From contig NZ_JAJMOX010000008.1 of the NCBI RefSeq assembly GCF_020991455.1, forward strand, positions 248,001 through 312,000: a stretch of DNA of 64,000 nt, read 5' to 3'. Position 1 is the first letter of the stretch. The number at the start of each line of letters is the position of its first letter. The notes below the pieces were generated by a model. The model was not told where the DNA came from, searched no databases, and saw only the letters and a list, made by a program, of their open reading frames with translations. Shown in pieces: positions 14,911 through 25,207 of this stretch. Source of the stretch: Flavobacterium sp. JAS. GTDB lineage: Bacteria > Bacteroidota > Bacteroidia > Flavobacteriales > Flavobacteriaceae. The position numbers and the translations under genes were made by a program.

Positions 14911-16332
14911 TTATTCTGCGTTGTCTAAAAAATCTTTGATTTTGTCGACATATCGGTCAAAAAATGATCTTCTAATTTTTGTTTCTGTAGATTCTTCTTT
15001 AGACACATTATTTCTAACTTCTCTTGTGTCTTCAATAGTTTCTACTCTTTCAACGTAGTTTTCTTCAACTTCGTATCGTTGTTGAACCGGTTGTTGTGGC
15101 TGCTGCGGCACATTTCTGTAAACCACTTTTGGCTGCTCATTTACAATTTCCATTCTAACAGCACTTTGCGTACTATTTTCGATACTATTCATTACTAATC
15201 CAACTGCTGTTGCAAATAACGGACTAGAAATTTCTTCGCTAGAGTTTCCTGCTAAATGCTCATTTGGGTATCCAATTCTGGTATCCATACCTGTAATGTA
15301 CTCTACTAATTGTTTAATATGTTTTAGTTGAGCGCCACCACCTGTAAGAACGATTCCGGCAATTAATTTTTTACGAGGATCTTCGTGTCCATAAGCTTTA
15401 ATCTCTGCAAAAACCTGCTCAACAATCTCCACAACACGTGCGTGGATAATTTTAGATAAGTTTTTAAGCGAAATCTCTTTTGGCTCTCTTCCTCTTAAAC
15501 CCGGAATAGAAACAATCTCGTTGTCTTTATTTTCTCCTGGCCAAGCCGATCCGAATTTTATTTTTAAAAGCTCTGCTTGTTTTTCGATAATCGAACAACC
15601 CTCTTTAATATCGTCTGTAATTACATTTCCTCCAAAAGGAATAACTGCTGTATGACGAATAATACCATCTTTAAAAATGGCTAAATCTGTTGTTCCACCA
15701 CCAATATCAATTAATGCAACACCAGCTTCTTTTTCTTCCTGACTAAGAACTGCATCTGCAGAAGCTAAAGGCTCTAATGTCAATCCTGACAATTCGATTC
15801 CTGAACTCTGAATACATCTTCCAACATTTCTGATCGAAGAAGCTTGTCCAACTACTACGTGAAAACTAGATTCCAGTCTTCCGCCGTACATTCCGATTGG
15901 TTCTTTAATTTCAGATTGTCCGTCGATTTTAAATTCTTGTGGCAAAACGTGAATAATTTCTTCTCCCGGTAACATGGCCAGCTTATTTACCTGGTCAATC
16001 AAAAGCTGAATATCTTTTTCGCCAATTACTTCTTCCGGATTATTACGGCTGATGTAATCTGTATGCTGTATACTTCTTATGTGTTGTCCTGCGATACCAA
16101 CAACAACATCTTTAATTTTATAACCTGAATTATTCTCTGCCTCAAGTATTGCTTGTTGAATGGATTGAATAGTTTGCGTAATGTTGTTCACAACTCCTCT
16201 CGCAACTCCCAAACTTTTGGATTTACCAATACCCAAAATTTCCAACTTACCATACTCATTTTTCTTGCCTATCATGGCAACTATTTTGGTTGTTCCAATA
16301 TCTAGACCTACTGCAATGTTATCTTTTTCCAT
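14911..16332 (-). CDS. ftsA: Cell division protein FtsA
   Basis: Actin-like ATPase that tethers FtsZ to the membrane. GLDIGTTKIVAMIG (phosphate 1), a 1C/SHS2 domain (about 85-165), ALIDIGGGTTDLAIF (phosphate 2) and GIVLTGGGAQLKHI (adenosine loop) are all present. A Gln/Val-rich linker (~385-440) leads to a C-terminal amphipathic helix with Arg/Phe residues (IRRSFFDRYVDKIKDFLD), the membrane-targeting sequence. 473 aa, slightly longer than E. coli FtsA because of the linker. It lies 6 bp after ftsQ. Confidence 0.97.
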   Translation of the reverse strand: MEKDNIAVGLDIGTTKIVAMIGKKNEYGKLEILGIGKSKSLGVARGVVNNITQTIQSIQQAILEAENNSGYKIKDVVVGIAGQHIRSIQHTDYISRNNPEEVIGEKDIQLLIDQVNKLAMLPGEEIIHVLPQEFKIDGQSEIKEPIGMYGGRLESSFHVVVGQASSIRNVGRCIQSSGIELSGLTLEPLASADAVLSQEEKEAGVALIDIGGGTTDLAIFKDGIIRHTAVIPFGGNVITDDIKEGCSIIEKQAELLKIKFGSAWPGENKDNEIVSIPGLRGREPKEISLKNLSKIIHARVVEIVEQVFAEIKAYGHEDPRKKLIAGIVLTGGGAQLKHIKQLVEYITGMDTRIGYPNEHLAGNSSEEISSPLFATAVGLVMNSIENSTQSAVRMEIVNEQPKVVYRNVPQQPQQPVQQRYEVEENYVERVETIEDTREVRNNVSKEESTETKIRRSFFDRYVDKIKDFLDNAE

Positions 16333-16338
16333 TTTCTA

Positions 16339-17061
16339 TTATTTTGTGCAAACTACTTGTTCCGTAAACCTAAGGTCAATCTTATTGTATTTATATAACG
16401 AACTATCCAAAACTGCTTTTTGAAAAAAAGCTTTATAGTTTCTAAATTTCTTATCAACATTCATCGTTCTGCCAAAATCGATGAAGTAATTATAATTTCG
16501 ATTAAACATTTTTAGGCTGCCATTCGGCATAATTTCTATTGCAATGATGTTTTTTTTCAAAAACGCATCGTCATAAATTGTGCGAAATAAAGCAGCTAAA
16601 TCTTCGTTATTTTTTTTATTTATTGCCCCTGAAACAAGAGGAACTCGTGCCGTAAAATTGTCCGACAAAGGCATTTTATTTCCCTCATAGTCAATATAAA
16701 AAGATTGATCACCATCATAAACTCTCGCTATTGGTGTCTTCTGTTTTACTACCGCTTTTAGAACGCCATCGATACTTACAAAAACATCTGACTTCTCAAT
16801 CATGTCTTGCGTATCAAGGGTTTTTTCTATCTTATTCAAATCTAACTCATCTTTTCGGATACTGGAAGCGTCTCTTTTATTTTCTATCAACAATTTATTA
16901 ACCGTTTCCGGCTTCACAAAAAGCGTATTTTCTCCTACAAAAACAACCATAGATTTCTTTAATTTTCGATCTCCATTTCGATGTTGAGCGAACGAATACA
17001 AAAAAAGTACAAGCCCTAAAATGAGAATTAATCGAATATTTGTCCAATTAAATATTTTCAT
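16339..17061 (-). CDS. ftsQ: Cell division protein FtsQ
   Basis: Short cytosolic start, one membrane helix (LILILGLVLFLYSFA, residues ~10-25), then a periplasmic part with a POTRA-like region (VVFVGENTLFVKPETVNKLL…LDLNKIEKTLDTQDMIEKSDVFVSIDGVLKAVVKQKTPIARV, seen in segments) and a beta domain ending in KIDLRFTEQVVCTK. FtsQ links FtsL/FtsI to the early divisome. Its first 14 nt overlap the end of murC, pointing to coupled translation. At 240 aa it is of normal size for this phylum. Confidence 0.9.
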   Translation of the reverse strand: MKIFNWTNIRLILILGLVLFLYSFAQHRNGDRKLKKSMVVFVGENTLFVKPETVNKLLIENKRDASSIRKDELDLNKIEKTLDTQDMIEKSDVFVSIDGVLKAVVKQKTPIARVYDGDQSFYIDYEGNKMPLSDNFTARVPLVSGAINKKNNEDLAALFRTIYDDAFLKKNIIAIEIMPNGSLKMFNRNYNYFIDFGRTMNVDKKFRNYKAFFQKAVLDSSLYKYNKIDLRFTEQVVCTK

Positions 17062-18397
17062 TTAGCATCTTTTTAATTGACGGAACCATTTCTCCAATAT
17101 CACCAGCTCCTATTGTTACAATTATTGGCGCATCACTGGCTTTGATCTCCGCTAATAAATCATTTTTTGCAACAATTTTTTTGTTCGAATTTGTCATTTT
17201 TCCTAGCAGCCAATTAGATGTAATTCCTTCCATCGGTAATTCGCGTGCAGGATAAATATCCATTAAAAATACTTCATCAAATTGAGATAAACTCTCCGCA
17301 AATCCATCTGCAAAATCTCTCGTTCTGCTGAATAAATGTGGCTGAAAAATAGCCAAAACTTTACGATTTGGATACAATTCTCTAACCGCTTGATGTACAG
17401 CATTTATTTCAGTTGGATGATGTGCGTAATCATCAATATAAACTAACTTTTCAGACTTAATCTGATAAGAAAAACGTCTTCTGATTCCGTTGAATGAAGC
17501 AATGGCTTTTGCAATAGAGTCGGTCGGGGTGCCGAAAGTCTTAGCCATTGCAATAGCCATTAATCCATTCATTAAATTATGTTTACCCGGCAATCCAAAA
17601 TGTAAGTCTTTCATGATTTCTGATGGTGTTTGAACATCAAAAACATAACTTCCATCTTCTATACGAACATTGAACGCCTTATATACAGCATCTTCATTTA
17701 TAGCACATTGAACGCCTTCAAGCAGCAATTCTTTAGTTATAAAAAGATTATTCTTATCTTCTATTTTCGAAGCAAATTCTACAAATGAAGCCTCAATAGC
17801 TTCACTTGTTCCGTAAATATCCAAATGGTCTGCATCCATTGAAGTGATACAAGCAATATTTGGATGTAAATGCAGAAATGAACGATCGAATTCATCTGCT
17901 TCTACTACAGTTACAGTTTTTCCGCTTCCAATTAAATTGGAGTTGTAATTTTCAACAATTCCGCCCACAAAAGCAGTAACATCAGCTCCGCTTTCATATA
18001 AAATATGCCCCAAAATACTTGAGGTTGTGGTTTTTCCGTGCGTTCCGGCAACTGCAAAACAAAAAGTATCTTTTGTAATGATTCCTAAAACTTCAGCACG
18101 CTTTTTAACCACATATTCTCTTTCTACAAAATAATTCCATTCTGAGTGTGTTTTTGGTACCGCAGGCGTAACAATTACCAACGTATTCTCCACATAATAA
18201 TTACTCGGAATCAAATTAATATTATCTTCAAAATGAATATCAATACCACTTTCAATTAACTCATTTGTCAGCATTGATGGTGTTTTATCGTAACCTGAAA
18301 CCTGTTTCCCTATATTTTTAAAATAGCGAGCCAGAGCACTCATTCCGATGCCTCCAATACCAATAAAATAAACGTTCTGTATTTGATTTAAATTCAT
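17048..18397 (-). CDS. murC: UDP-N-acetylmuramate--L-alanine ligase MurC
   Basis: Adds L-Ala to UDP-MurNAc, the first peptide step of peptidoglycan synthesis, in the cytosol. The N-terminal Rossmann segment YFIGIGGIGMSALARYF is diagnostic of MurC, followed by the ATP loop AGTHGKTTTSSIL, EADEFDRSF, and the ligase-core IDDYAHHPTEI with LFQPHLFSRT-type sequence (here IFQPHLFSRT). 449 aa is normal. It overlaps ftsQ by 14 nt and is separated by 6 bp from a 61-aa membrane protein gene. Confidence 0.97.
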   Translation of the reverse strand: MNLNQIQNVYFIGIGGIGMSALARYFKNIGKQVSGYDKTPSMLTNELIESGIDIHFEDNINLIPSNYYVENTLVIVTPAVPKTHSEWNYFVEREYVVKKRAEVLGIITKDTFCFAVAGTHGKTTTSSILGHILYESGADVTAFVGGIVENYNSNLIGSGKTVTVVEADEFDRSFLHLHPNIACITSMDADHLDIYGTSEAIEASFVEFASKIEDKNNLFITKELLLEGVQCAINEDAVYKAFNVRIEDGSYVFDVQTPSEIMKDLHFGLPGKHNLMNGLMAIAMAKTFGTPTDSIAKAIASFNGIRRRFSYQIKSEKLVYIDDYAHHPTEINAVHQAVRELYPNRKVLAIFQPHLFSRTRDFADGFAESLSQFDEVFLMDIYPARELPMEGITSNWLLGKMTNSNKKIVAKNDLLAEIKASDAPIIVTIGAGDIGEMVPSIKKMLNENI

Positions 18398-18403
18398 TCT
18401 TTC

Positions 18404-18589
18404 TTAAAATTGATTTGTAAAAGATTCAAAAATTAGATATAAGCCCAAAATAATAGCACCAAATCCACCTAAAAACCCTTTCCAATCGTTATAACTCTTC
18501 TTTTTTCTTCTTTTATAAAAAACATAACAAACAATAATAATTCCCATTAAAAGAAAAATCAAACCTCTTGTTATATAATTACTATCCAA
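18404..18589 (-). CDS. Small two-helix membrane protein inside the dcw cluster (61 aa)
   Basis: Two hydrophobic helices (GLIFLLMGIIIVCYVFY, about 9-25, and FLGGFGAIILGLYLIF, about 39-54) are separated by a very basic loop (KRRKKKSYNDWK). It lies 3 bp after murG and 6 bp before murC, so it is translated from the same operon. The tight spacing and clean membrane topology argue for a real gene. I recognise no family and no counterpart in the E. coli cluster. A role at the membrane near MurG is only a guess from position. Confidence 0.75.
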   Translation of the reverse strand: MDSNYITRGLIFLLMGIIIVCYVFYKRRKKKSYNDWKGFLGGFGAIILGLYLIFESFTNQF

Positions 18590-18592
18590 ATT

Positions 18593-19681
18593 TTATTTTA
18601 TCAATTTAACAATCTCCGCCACGATAGCTTGCGTTGCTTTTGGCATTGCCAATCGTTTTATGTTTGCACTTAATTGTTTTTGTTTTCCGTCATCTTTCAA
18701 TAAGGCTTCAAAAACAATACTGAACTCATTTTCTAACTCTGATTCTTTCAATAAAATAGCTCCTTTTGCATCTACAATTGCCTGCGCATTTTTTGTTTGA
18801 TGATCTTCGGCTACATTAGGCGACGGAATAAAAATTACTGGTTTCCCAACAATACATAATTCTGAAACCGATGATGCTCCTGCACGTGAAATAATCACAT
18901 CTGCGGCAGCGTATACAAAATCCATTCTTTCAATAAAATCAACTACTTTAACATTTGGCTGATTGTATTTTTTATAATCTTCAAAATATAATTTTCCGCA
19001 TTGCCAGATAATCTGAACATCTTGCGAAAGAAAATTTTGCAGTTCTTTTTCAATTAACTGATTGATTCTTCTGGCTCCTAAACTTCCTCCTAAAACCAAT
19101 AATGTTTTTTTATTTGGGTCTAAACCATAAAAAGCAATTGCTTCATCACGTTTACTTTCAATATCAATTAAATCCTGACGAACTGGATTCCCAGTCAAAA
19201 CAATTTTTTCTTTCGGAAAAAACCTTTCCAAATTTTCGTAAGCCACGCAAATTGCATTTGCTTTTTTACTTAACAGCTTATTTGTAATTCCCGGAAAAGA
19301 ATTTTGCTCCTGAACCACTGTCGGGATTCCTGCCGAACCTGCCGCTTGTAATAATGGTCCACTTGCAAAACCTCCTGTACCAATTACTACATTTGGTTTA
19401 AACTGTTTGATGATTCGTCTTGACTCTAACAAACTTGTTGCCAATTTTAACGGAAACATTAAATTTTGTAAAGTCAATTTTCTTTGTAAACCAGCTATCC
19501 AAAGACCTTTTATTTCGTAACCTGCCTGAGGTACTTTTTGCATTTCCATTTTATCTTTGGCACCTACAAAAAGAAATTCAGCATCAGGGAATTGTAATTT
19601 TAACTCATTTGCAATCGCAATTGCAGGATAAATATGTCCTCCGGTCCCACCACCACTTAGTATGAATTTATACTTTGTCAT
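18593..19681 (-). CDS. murG: UDP-GlcNAc--undecaprenyl-PP-MurNAc-pentapeptide GlcNAc transferase MurG
   Basis: Converts lipid I to lipid II at the inner face of the membrane. GT28 family: [22 protein letters not shown]-loop 1 is at the N-terminus, [12 protein letters not shown]-loop 2 follows near residue 100, and the C-terminal donor domain carries [12 protein letters not shown] and [17 protein letters not shown]. 362 aa, normal length. Followed at 3 bp by the small membrane protein gene and preceded by ftsW. Confidence 0.97.
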   Translation of the reverse strand: MTKYKFILSGGGTGGHIYPAIAIANELKLQFPDAEFLFVGAKDKMEMQKVPQAGYEIKGLWIAGLQRKLTLQNLMFPLKLATSLLESRRIIKQFKPNVVIGTGGFASGPLLQAAGSAGIPTVVQEQNSFPGITNKLLSKKANAICVAYENLERFFPKEKIVLTGNPVRQDLIDIESKRDEAIAFYGLDPNKKTLLVLGGSLGARRINQLIEKELQNFLSQDVQIIWQCGKLYFEDYKKYNQPNVKVVDFIERMDFVYAAADVIISRAGASSVSELCIVGKPVIFIPSPNVAEDHQTKNAQAIVDAKGAILLKESELENEFSIVFEALLKDDGKQKQLSANIKRLAMPKATQAIVAEIVKLIK

Positions 19682-19720
19682 ATTTTTTTAAATTATAACG
19701 CTTTAAAAATTATCCTATTT

Positions 19721-21037
19721 CTAAGCTTTATTTAATACTGCATTCATTGGATTTCTGGAATTATCTTCAATTGAATACATCCCTTCTTCTTCATATATTT
19801 TTTCGTCAGCCGGCAAATCTTCTTCTGATAATTCTTTATCAATTAATCTCTGAAGCGCTTCTTTACGTCTTTCTTTTTCTTCTTGCTCTTCGGCGATTTC
19901 TTCTTCTTTTTTGGTCACGCTAATGATAATTCCGAGCGAGAAACAAGTCATCCAAATCGAACTACCCCCGCTACTTATCAATGGAAGCGTTTGCCCTGTT
20001 ACCGGCAATAATTCTACAGCAACCGCCATATTAATCATCGCCTGAAATATCATCGGAAACCCGAGACCGACGACGACGAGTTTTCCAAATATTGTAGTTG
20101 CTTTATGCGATGCGATCACAAATCGGAACAATAACAATAAATACAAAACCAAGATTGCTACTCCTCCAACTAATCCGTATTCTTCAACAATAATAGCGTA
20201 GATAAAATCGGAAGATGATTGTGGTAAAAAGTTTTTCTGAACACTTTTCCCGGGGCCTAATCCTCCTAATTTTCCAGATGCAATTGCAATTTTTGCTTTC
20301 TCGATTTGATAATCATCTTCGTCCGGTTTATCAGTTGTAAAGTTCATAATACGACTTTCCCAGGTTGAAACCCTGCTGAAAAATCTTGAATCTGGAAACG
20401 CTTTTGCTACCAAAAGAAAGAACGCCAACATCGCAATTCCCGAACCAATGATAAATCCAATATATTTCAATGGATATTTACCAATAAAAGTCAGCATCAT
20501 TACCATCGAAAATATCAACGCCGTGGTCGAAAAATTTGCTGGCAAAATAAGTGCCAATGTTATAAAAACCGGCAACCAAAGTTGTATTAATGAAGCCTGA
20601 AACGGCTCGTTCTCGTCTTTGGTTTTTGACAAATAACGTGCTACAAATATGAATAATATACTGGCTGCCAATGTCGAAGTTTGAAACGTAATACCTATAA
20701 ACGGTACCTGAATCCAACGACTTGCATTTGCTCCTGCAATTACGGTTCCTTTAAGCAATGTGTAAAGCAATAAAAACCAAACAATTGGCAACGCTATTTT
20801 TGAGATCGCTCTAAAATAATGATACGGAACTCTGTGTACCCAATAAATAATCAGAAAACCAATACAAACGTGAGCTAAGTGTTTAACTAAATAACCCAAT
20901 GTATTCCCGGTTCCGTGACCAATGTATGCCAAATTACTACTCGCACTAAAAACAGGCATAAACGAAAACAGCGCTAATAAAGCCACGAATGACCATATCA
21001 CCCTATCCCCTTTTAATTTGTTTACTAATTCCTTCAT
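19721..21037 (-). CDS. ftsW: Septal peptidoglycan polymerase FtsW
   Basis: SEDS-family polytopic protein that polymerises lipid II with FtsI. About ten membrane helices; signature stretches are NASRWIQVPFIGITFQTS, the catalytic-region Asp/Glu-containing loop before GLGPGKSVQKNFLPQSSSDFIYA, and the C-terminal LLPVTGQTLPLISSGGSS. I start at ATG 21037 (MKELVNKLKGDRVIW); the ten codons upstream read a TTTCAAG repeat. A charged, Glu-rich tail (~395-438) extends beyond the last helix. Separated from murD by a hairpin-forming repeat. Confidence 0.95.
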   Translation of the reverse strand: MKELVNKLKGDRVIWSFVALLALFSFMPVFSASSNLAYIGHGTGNTLGYLVKHLAHVCIGFLIIYWVHRVPYHYFRAISKIALPIVWFLLLYTLLKGTVIAGANASRWIQVPFIGITFQTSTLAASILFIFVARYLSKTKDENEPFQASLIQLWLPVFITLALILPANFSTTALIFSMVMMLTFIGKYPLKYIGFIIGSGIAMLAFFLLVAKAFPDSRFFSRVSTWESRIMNFTTDKPDEDDYQIEKAKIAIASGKLGGLGPGKSVQKNFLPQSSSDFIYAIIVEEYGLVGGVAILVLYLLLLFRFVIASHKATTIFGKLVVVGLGFPMIFQAMINMAVAVELLPVTGQTLPLISSGGSSIWMTCFSLGIIISVTKKEEEIAEEQEEKERRKEALQRLIDKELSEEDLPADEKIYEEEGMYSIEDNSRNPMNAVLNKA

Positions 21038-21059
21038 GCCGTTTAGTTTCAAGTTTTCT

Positions 21060-21108
21060 TGTTTCAAGTTTCAAGTTCCTCCTAACGTGAAACTTGAAAC
21101 TTGAAACA
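21060..21108. repeat. Inverted repeat between murD and ftsW
   Basis: Perfect 18-bp arms (TGTTTCAAGTTTCAAGTT at 21060-21077 and its complement at 21091-21108) around a 13-nt loop, itself made of TTTCAAG words. In the operon direction no T tract follows, so it is not an intrinsic terminator; it could stabilise or process the mRNA. Confidence 0.75.
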
Positions 21109-21117
21109 TTTTTTTTA

Positions 21118-22449
21118 CTACAAGTTATGGACTGCTTGCTTAAATTGTTTTCCTCTGTCTTCGTAGTTTTCGAATAAATCGAAACTTGCGCAGGCTGGCG
21201 ACAATAAAACTGCATCTCCTTTTTCAGTTAAACGTTGTGCTGTTTTTACAGCGTCGTTCATATTATTTACTTCAACCATGATGTCAACAACATTGCCAAA
21301 AGCTTCAATAATTTTACGATTATCGATTCCTAAGCAGATAATTGCTTTTACTTTTTCGCGAACTAACGACATCAATTCGTTGTAATCATTTCCTTTGTCA
21401 ACTCCTCCAACAATCCAAACCGTTGGAACATTCATACTGTCTAAAGCAAAGAAAGTAGCGTTTACATTTGTTGCTTTTGAATCGTTGATATATTGTACAT
21501 TCTGAATTTTAAGTACTTTCTCTAAACGGTGCTCAACACCTTGAAAATTAGATAAACTTTCGCGAATTGTTGCATTTCTAATTTGCATCAACTTCGCTAC
21601 TGAGCTTGCTGCCATTGCGTTTTTCATGTTATGTTTTCCTTCTAACGCAATGTGTTCTGTTTCCATTGTAAACTCTTCTTGGTTGATCTTTATTTCCATT
21701 TTGTTGTTATTTATAGAAGCCCCTTCATCGAATGTTTTAGACAATGAAAAAGGAATTAATTTTGCTTTTGTTGTGTTGTTCTTTAACCATTCTGTAATTG
21801 CCTCATCGTCTGCATCGTAAATAAGATAATCGCTTTCGGTTTGATTCATTGTTATTCGAAACTTTGAATCGATGTAATTTTGATATTTATATTCGTACCG
21901 GTCTAAATGATCCGGACTAATATTCGTTATAATTGCAATATCAGGTCTGTAATCTATAATTCCGTCGAGCTGAAAACTACTTAACTCAAGCACATACGCA
22001 TCGAATTTATTCTCGGCCACCTGCCAGGCAAAACTCTTTCCGATGTTTCCTCCTAAACCAACATTCAAACCAGCCGATTTCAATAAATGAAACGTAAGCA
22101 TTGTCGTTGTCGTTTTACCGTTACTTCCGGTAATTCCAACCGTTAAGGCTTCAGTAAAAGGTTTTGCAAATTCAATTTCCGAAATCACTTTTACTCCGGC
22201 AGCAACCAGTTTTTTTATGATGGGAGATTTCTCTGGAATTCCCGGACTTTTCATTACCACGTCGGCATTCAAAATCAGGTCTTCGGTATGCTGTTCTTCT
22301 TCCCAGGCAATTTTATTAATGATAAGAACTTCTTTGTAACTCTCTTTTATCTTTCCAAAATCCGATACAAAAACATCGTATCCCTTTTTCTTTCCGAGAA
22401 TAGCGGTACCTACACCACTTTCTCCTCCTCCTAAAACTACCAATCTCAT
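21118..22449 (-). CDS. murD: UDP-N-acetylmuramoylalanine--D-glutamate ligase MurD
   Basis: Adds D-Glu to UDP-MurNAc-L-Ala. RLVVLGGGESGVGTAILGKKK is the N-terminal UMAG-binding Rossmann segment, GITGSNGKTTTTMLTFHLL the ATP loop, ITNISPDHLDRYEYK the Mur-ligase centre and INDSKATNVNAT the C-terminal motif; LLSPACASFDLFENYEDRG closes the domain. 443 aa, normal. It is 1 bp from mraY and followed by the hairpin repeat before ftsW. Confidence 0.97.
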   Translation of the reverse strand: MRLVVLGGGESGVGTAILGKKKGYDVFVSDFGKIKESYKEVLIINKIAWEEEQHTEDLILNADVVMKSPGIPEKSPIIKKLVAAGVKVISEIEFAKPFTEALTVGITGSNGKTTTTMLTFHLLKSAGLNVGLGGNIGKSFAWQVAENKFDAYVLELSSFQLDGIIDYRPDIAIITNISPDHLDRYEYKYQNYIDSKFRITMNQTESDYLIYDADDEAITEWLKNNTTKAKLIPFSLSKTFDEGASINNNKMEIKINQEEFTMETEHIALEGKHNMKNAMAASSVAKLMQIRNATIRESLSNFQGVEHRLEKVLKIQNVQYINDSKATNVNATFFALDSMNVPTVWIVGGVDKGNDYNELMSLVREKVKAIICLGIDNRKIIEAFGNVVDIMVEVNNMNDAVKTAQRLTEKGDAVLLSPACASFDLFENYEDRGKQFKQAVHNL

Positions 22450-22450
22450 G

Positions 22451-23677
22451 TTATCTTAATTTTAAAGTAACGATTGATAATATGGCTAACATGATGGCAA
22501 CAATCCAAAAACGAGTTACGATTTTACTCTCATGATATCCTTTCTTTTGATAGTGATGATGCAGTGGCGACATCAAAAATATTCTTCGGCCCTCGCCAAA
22601 ACGTTTTTTAGTGAATTTAAAATAACTCACTTGCAAAACCACTGAGAAATTCTCTACTAAAAAGATTCCACACAATAACGGAATCAATAATTCTTTTCGA
22701 ACTGCAATTGCCAAAACCGCAATGATTCCTCCAATAGTCAAGCTTCCTGTATCTCCCATAAAAACAGATGCGGGATAAGAGTTGTACCAAAGAAAGCCGA
22801 TTAGCGCTCCAACAAATGCTGATATAAAAACTGTCATTTCTCCCGAATTAGGGATATACATAATATTTAGATAATTTGAGAAAATGATATTACCGGAAAC
22901 AAACGTAAATATTCCGAGCGCTAAGACCGAAACTGCCGAAGTTCCCGCTGCAAGACCATCGATTCCGTCTGTTAAATTAGCTCCGTTTGAAACTGCTGTA
23001 ATAATAAAAATCACAACCGGAATAAAAATTAGCCAAGCCCATTTTTCATATCCTTCGCCAGTCCAAGCTAATAATTCGGCATAATCAAATTCATTGTTTT
23101 TTACAAAAGGAATTGTTGTTGCAGTTGATTTTTCCTCCATTTGAGCAGGTAAAACCACTGTAGTAGCAACTTTAGAATTGGCAATATACCCAGTATCAGT
23201 TCTTACCGTAACCGCTGGATTAAAATATAAAACAGTTCCAACGATAAGTCCTAAACCAACTTGCCCAATAACTTTAAAAATTCCTTTAAGACCTTCTTTA
23301 TCTTTTTTGAATATTTTAATATAATCATCGATAAACCCAATTGTTCCCATCCAAAGCGTGGTTACAATAAGCAATACGATATAAATATTATGCAAACGAG
23401 CAAACAACAAAACCGGTAAAAGAGTTGCAAAAATGATAATCAATCCACCCATTGTTGGCGTTCCTGCTTTTTCATTTTGACCTTGAAGACCTAGTTCACG
23501 AACCGTTTCTCCAACCTGCTGATTGCGCAAAAAGTTAATAATTCTTTTTCCGTAAATCGTTGACAAAAGCAACGAAAGCATTAACGCTAAAGCCGATCTA
23601 AAAGTGATGTATTGAAAAACTCCAGTTCCTGGGATATCTAGTGTTTTGTCGAAATATTCAAATAAATAGTATAGCAT
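22451..23677 (-). CDS. mraY: Phospho-N-acetylmuramoyl-pentapeptide transferase MraY
   Basis: Makes lipid I from undecaprenyl phosphate and UDP-MurNAc-pentapeptide in the inner membrane. About ten helices with the family's motifs: [29 protein letters not shown] (Asp pair), [28 protein letters not shown] and the cytosolic His cluster [10 protein letters not shown]. 408 aa is longer than the ~360 of E. coli because of a periplasmic insert (about residues 160-200), which I recall as usual for Bacteroidota. Confidence 0.97.
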   Translation of the reverse strand: MLYYLFEYFDKTLDIPGTGVFQYITFRSALALMLSLLLSTIYGKRIINFLRNQQVGETVRELGLQGQNEKAGTPTMGGLIIIFATLLPVLLFARLHNIYIVLLIVTTLWMGTIGFIDDYIKIFKKDKEGLKGIFKVIGQVGLGLIVGTVLYFNPAVTVRTDTGYIANSKVATTVVLPAQMEEKSTATTIPFVKNNEFDYAELLAWTGEGYEKWAWLIFIPVVIFIITAVSNGANLTDGIDGLAAGTSAVSVLALGIFTFVSGNIIFSNYLNIMYIPNSGEMTVFISAFVGALIGFLWYNSYPASVFMGDTGSLTIGGIIAVLAIAVRKELLIPLLCGIFLVENFSVVLQVSYFKFTKKRFGEGRRIFLMSPLHHHYQKKGYHESKIVTRFWIVAIMLAILSIVTLKLR

Positions 23678-23743
23678 ATATTTTTATTTTAAACTTCAGA
23701 TTCTTAAATAATTCTGTGGTATTTAGAAGCTGAAAATGGATAA

Positions 23744-25207
23744 TTATTTGTTTAATTGATCTAAGATTTCTTTTACAGTTTCCATATCATCAAAATGATG
23801 ACGGACTCCATTTACCTCCTGATAAGTTTCATGGCCTTTTCCTGCAATTAGAATAATATCATTTGGCTGAGCCAATTGACAAGCTGTTTTAATTGCTTGT
23901 TTTCTATCGGTAATCCTTAATACTTTTTTATAATTATGAGCTTCAACTCCTTTTTCCATTTCATCTAAAATCACTTCAGGATCTTCGTTTCTTGGATTAT
24001 CAGAAGTTAAAATTGCTTTATCACTAAGATCTGTAGCAATTTTTGCCATAATTGGTCTTTTGGTTTTATCTCTGTTTCCGCCACAACCAACAACTGTAAT
24101 CAATTGTTCGTTTTTGGTACGGATATCGTTAATCGTTTTTAATACATTATCCAAAGCGTCCGGCGTATGCGCATAATCTACAATCGCTGTAATGTTTCCT
24201 TCTGAAACAATATATTGAAAACGTCCCGAAACACTTTCTAAATCAGACAGTAAGCGTAACGCTTCAAGACTATCCATTCCTAATTCGACAGCAGTTCCGT
24301 AAATTGCCAAAACATTGTAAGCATTAAAAGTTCCGATAAGTTTTACCCAAACTTCATTGTCATTTACTTTTAACAATAAACCTGATAATTGACTCTCTAA
24401 AATTGTTGCTTTAAAATCAGCATAAGATTTCAAGGCATAAGTAAATTTTCTGGCAACTGTATTTTGCAACATCACAGGTCCGTTTTTATCGTCAATATTC
24501 GACAAAGCAAAAGCTGTTTTTGGCAATGAATCAAAAAATGACTTTTTAACGTCTCTGTATTCTGCAAAAGTTGGATGATAATCTAAATGATCGTGCGAAA
24601 GATTCGTAAAAACCCCACCCACAAAATGCAAAGCTTCTGTTCTCTTTTGATGAATTCCGTGTGAACTCACCTCCATAAAACAATGCGTTACTCCAGCCTC
24701 AACCATTTCATTTAAATAATGATTGATTGTTATAGAATCCGGTGTTGTATGTGTTGCATTATATTCGGTTTCATCAACCATGATTTTCACAGTTGACAAT
24801 AAACCAACTTTAAAACCTGCTTTTTGAAACAACTGAAACAATAATGAAGCAATCGTTGTTTTTCCGTTTGTTCCTGTAACTCCAACTAATTTTAATTTTT
24901 CAGAAGGATTTCCAAAATAATTAGCCGCCATAAAAGCCAATGCTGTATTGGTATCTTTTACTTGTATATAGGTAATTCCTTTTTCAATATTCGCCGGCAA
25001 AGTATCGCAAATAATCGCAATAGCCCCTAGCTGAATCGCCTTTTCGATATAGTCGTGACCATCAGAAAGTGATCCGCGAATCGCTACAAAAACATCATTT
25101 GCTTCAATTTTTCTTGAATCAAAATCGATTTTATGTATGTCGATTTCTGTCGAACCTGTTACAGATTCGATAGCTACTTTGTATAATATGTCTTTAAGTA
25201 TTTTCAC
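23744..25207 (-). CDS. murE: UDP-MurNAc-tripeptide synthetase MurE
   Basis: Adds the third amino acid, probably meso-diaminopimelate. GVTGTNGKTTIASLLFQLF is the ATP loop, TTPDSITINHYLNEM and NLSHDHLDYHPTFAEYRDVK the substrate and carbamyl-Lys regions, and TSDNPRNEDPEVIL contains DNPR, the diaminopimelate-selective motif. GKGHETYQ closes the C-terminus. 487 aa. It starts within the last 4 nt of ftsI, so translation is coupled. Confidence 0.97.
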   Translation of the reverse strand: MKILKDILYKVAIESVTGSTEIDIHKIDFDSRKIEANDVFVAIRGSLSDGHDYIEKAIQLGAIAIICDTLPANIEKGITYIQVKDTNTALAFMAANYFGNPSEKLKLVGVTGTNGKTTIASLLFQLFQKAGFKVGLLSTVKIMVDETEYNATHTTPDSITINHYLNEMVEAGVTHCFMEVSSHGIHQKRTEALHFVGGVFTNLSHDHLDYHPTFAEYRDVKKSFFDSLPKTAFALSNIDDKNGPVMLQNTVARKFTYALKSYADFKATILESQLSGLLLKVNDNEVWVKLIGTFNAYNVLAIYGTAVELGMDSLEALRLLSDLESVSGRFQYIVSEGNITAIVDYAHTPDALDNVLKTINDIRTKNEQLITVVGCGGNRDKTKRPIMAKIATDLSDKAILTSDNPRNEDPEVILDEMEKGVEAHNYKKVLRITDRKQAIKTACQLAQPNDIILIAGKGHETYQEVNGVRHHFDDMETVKEILDQLNK

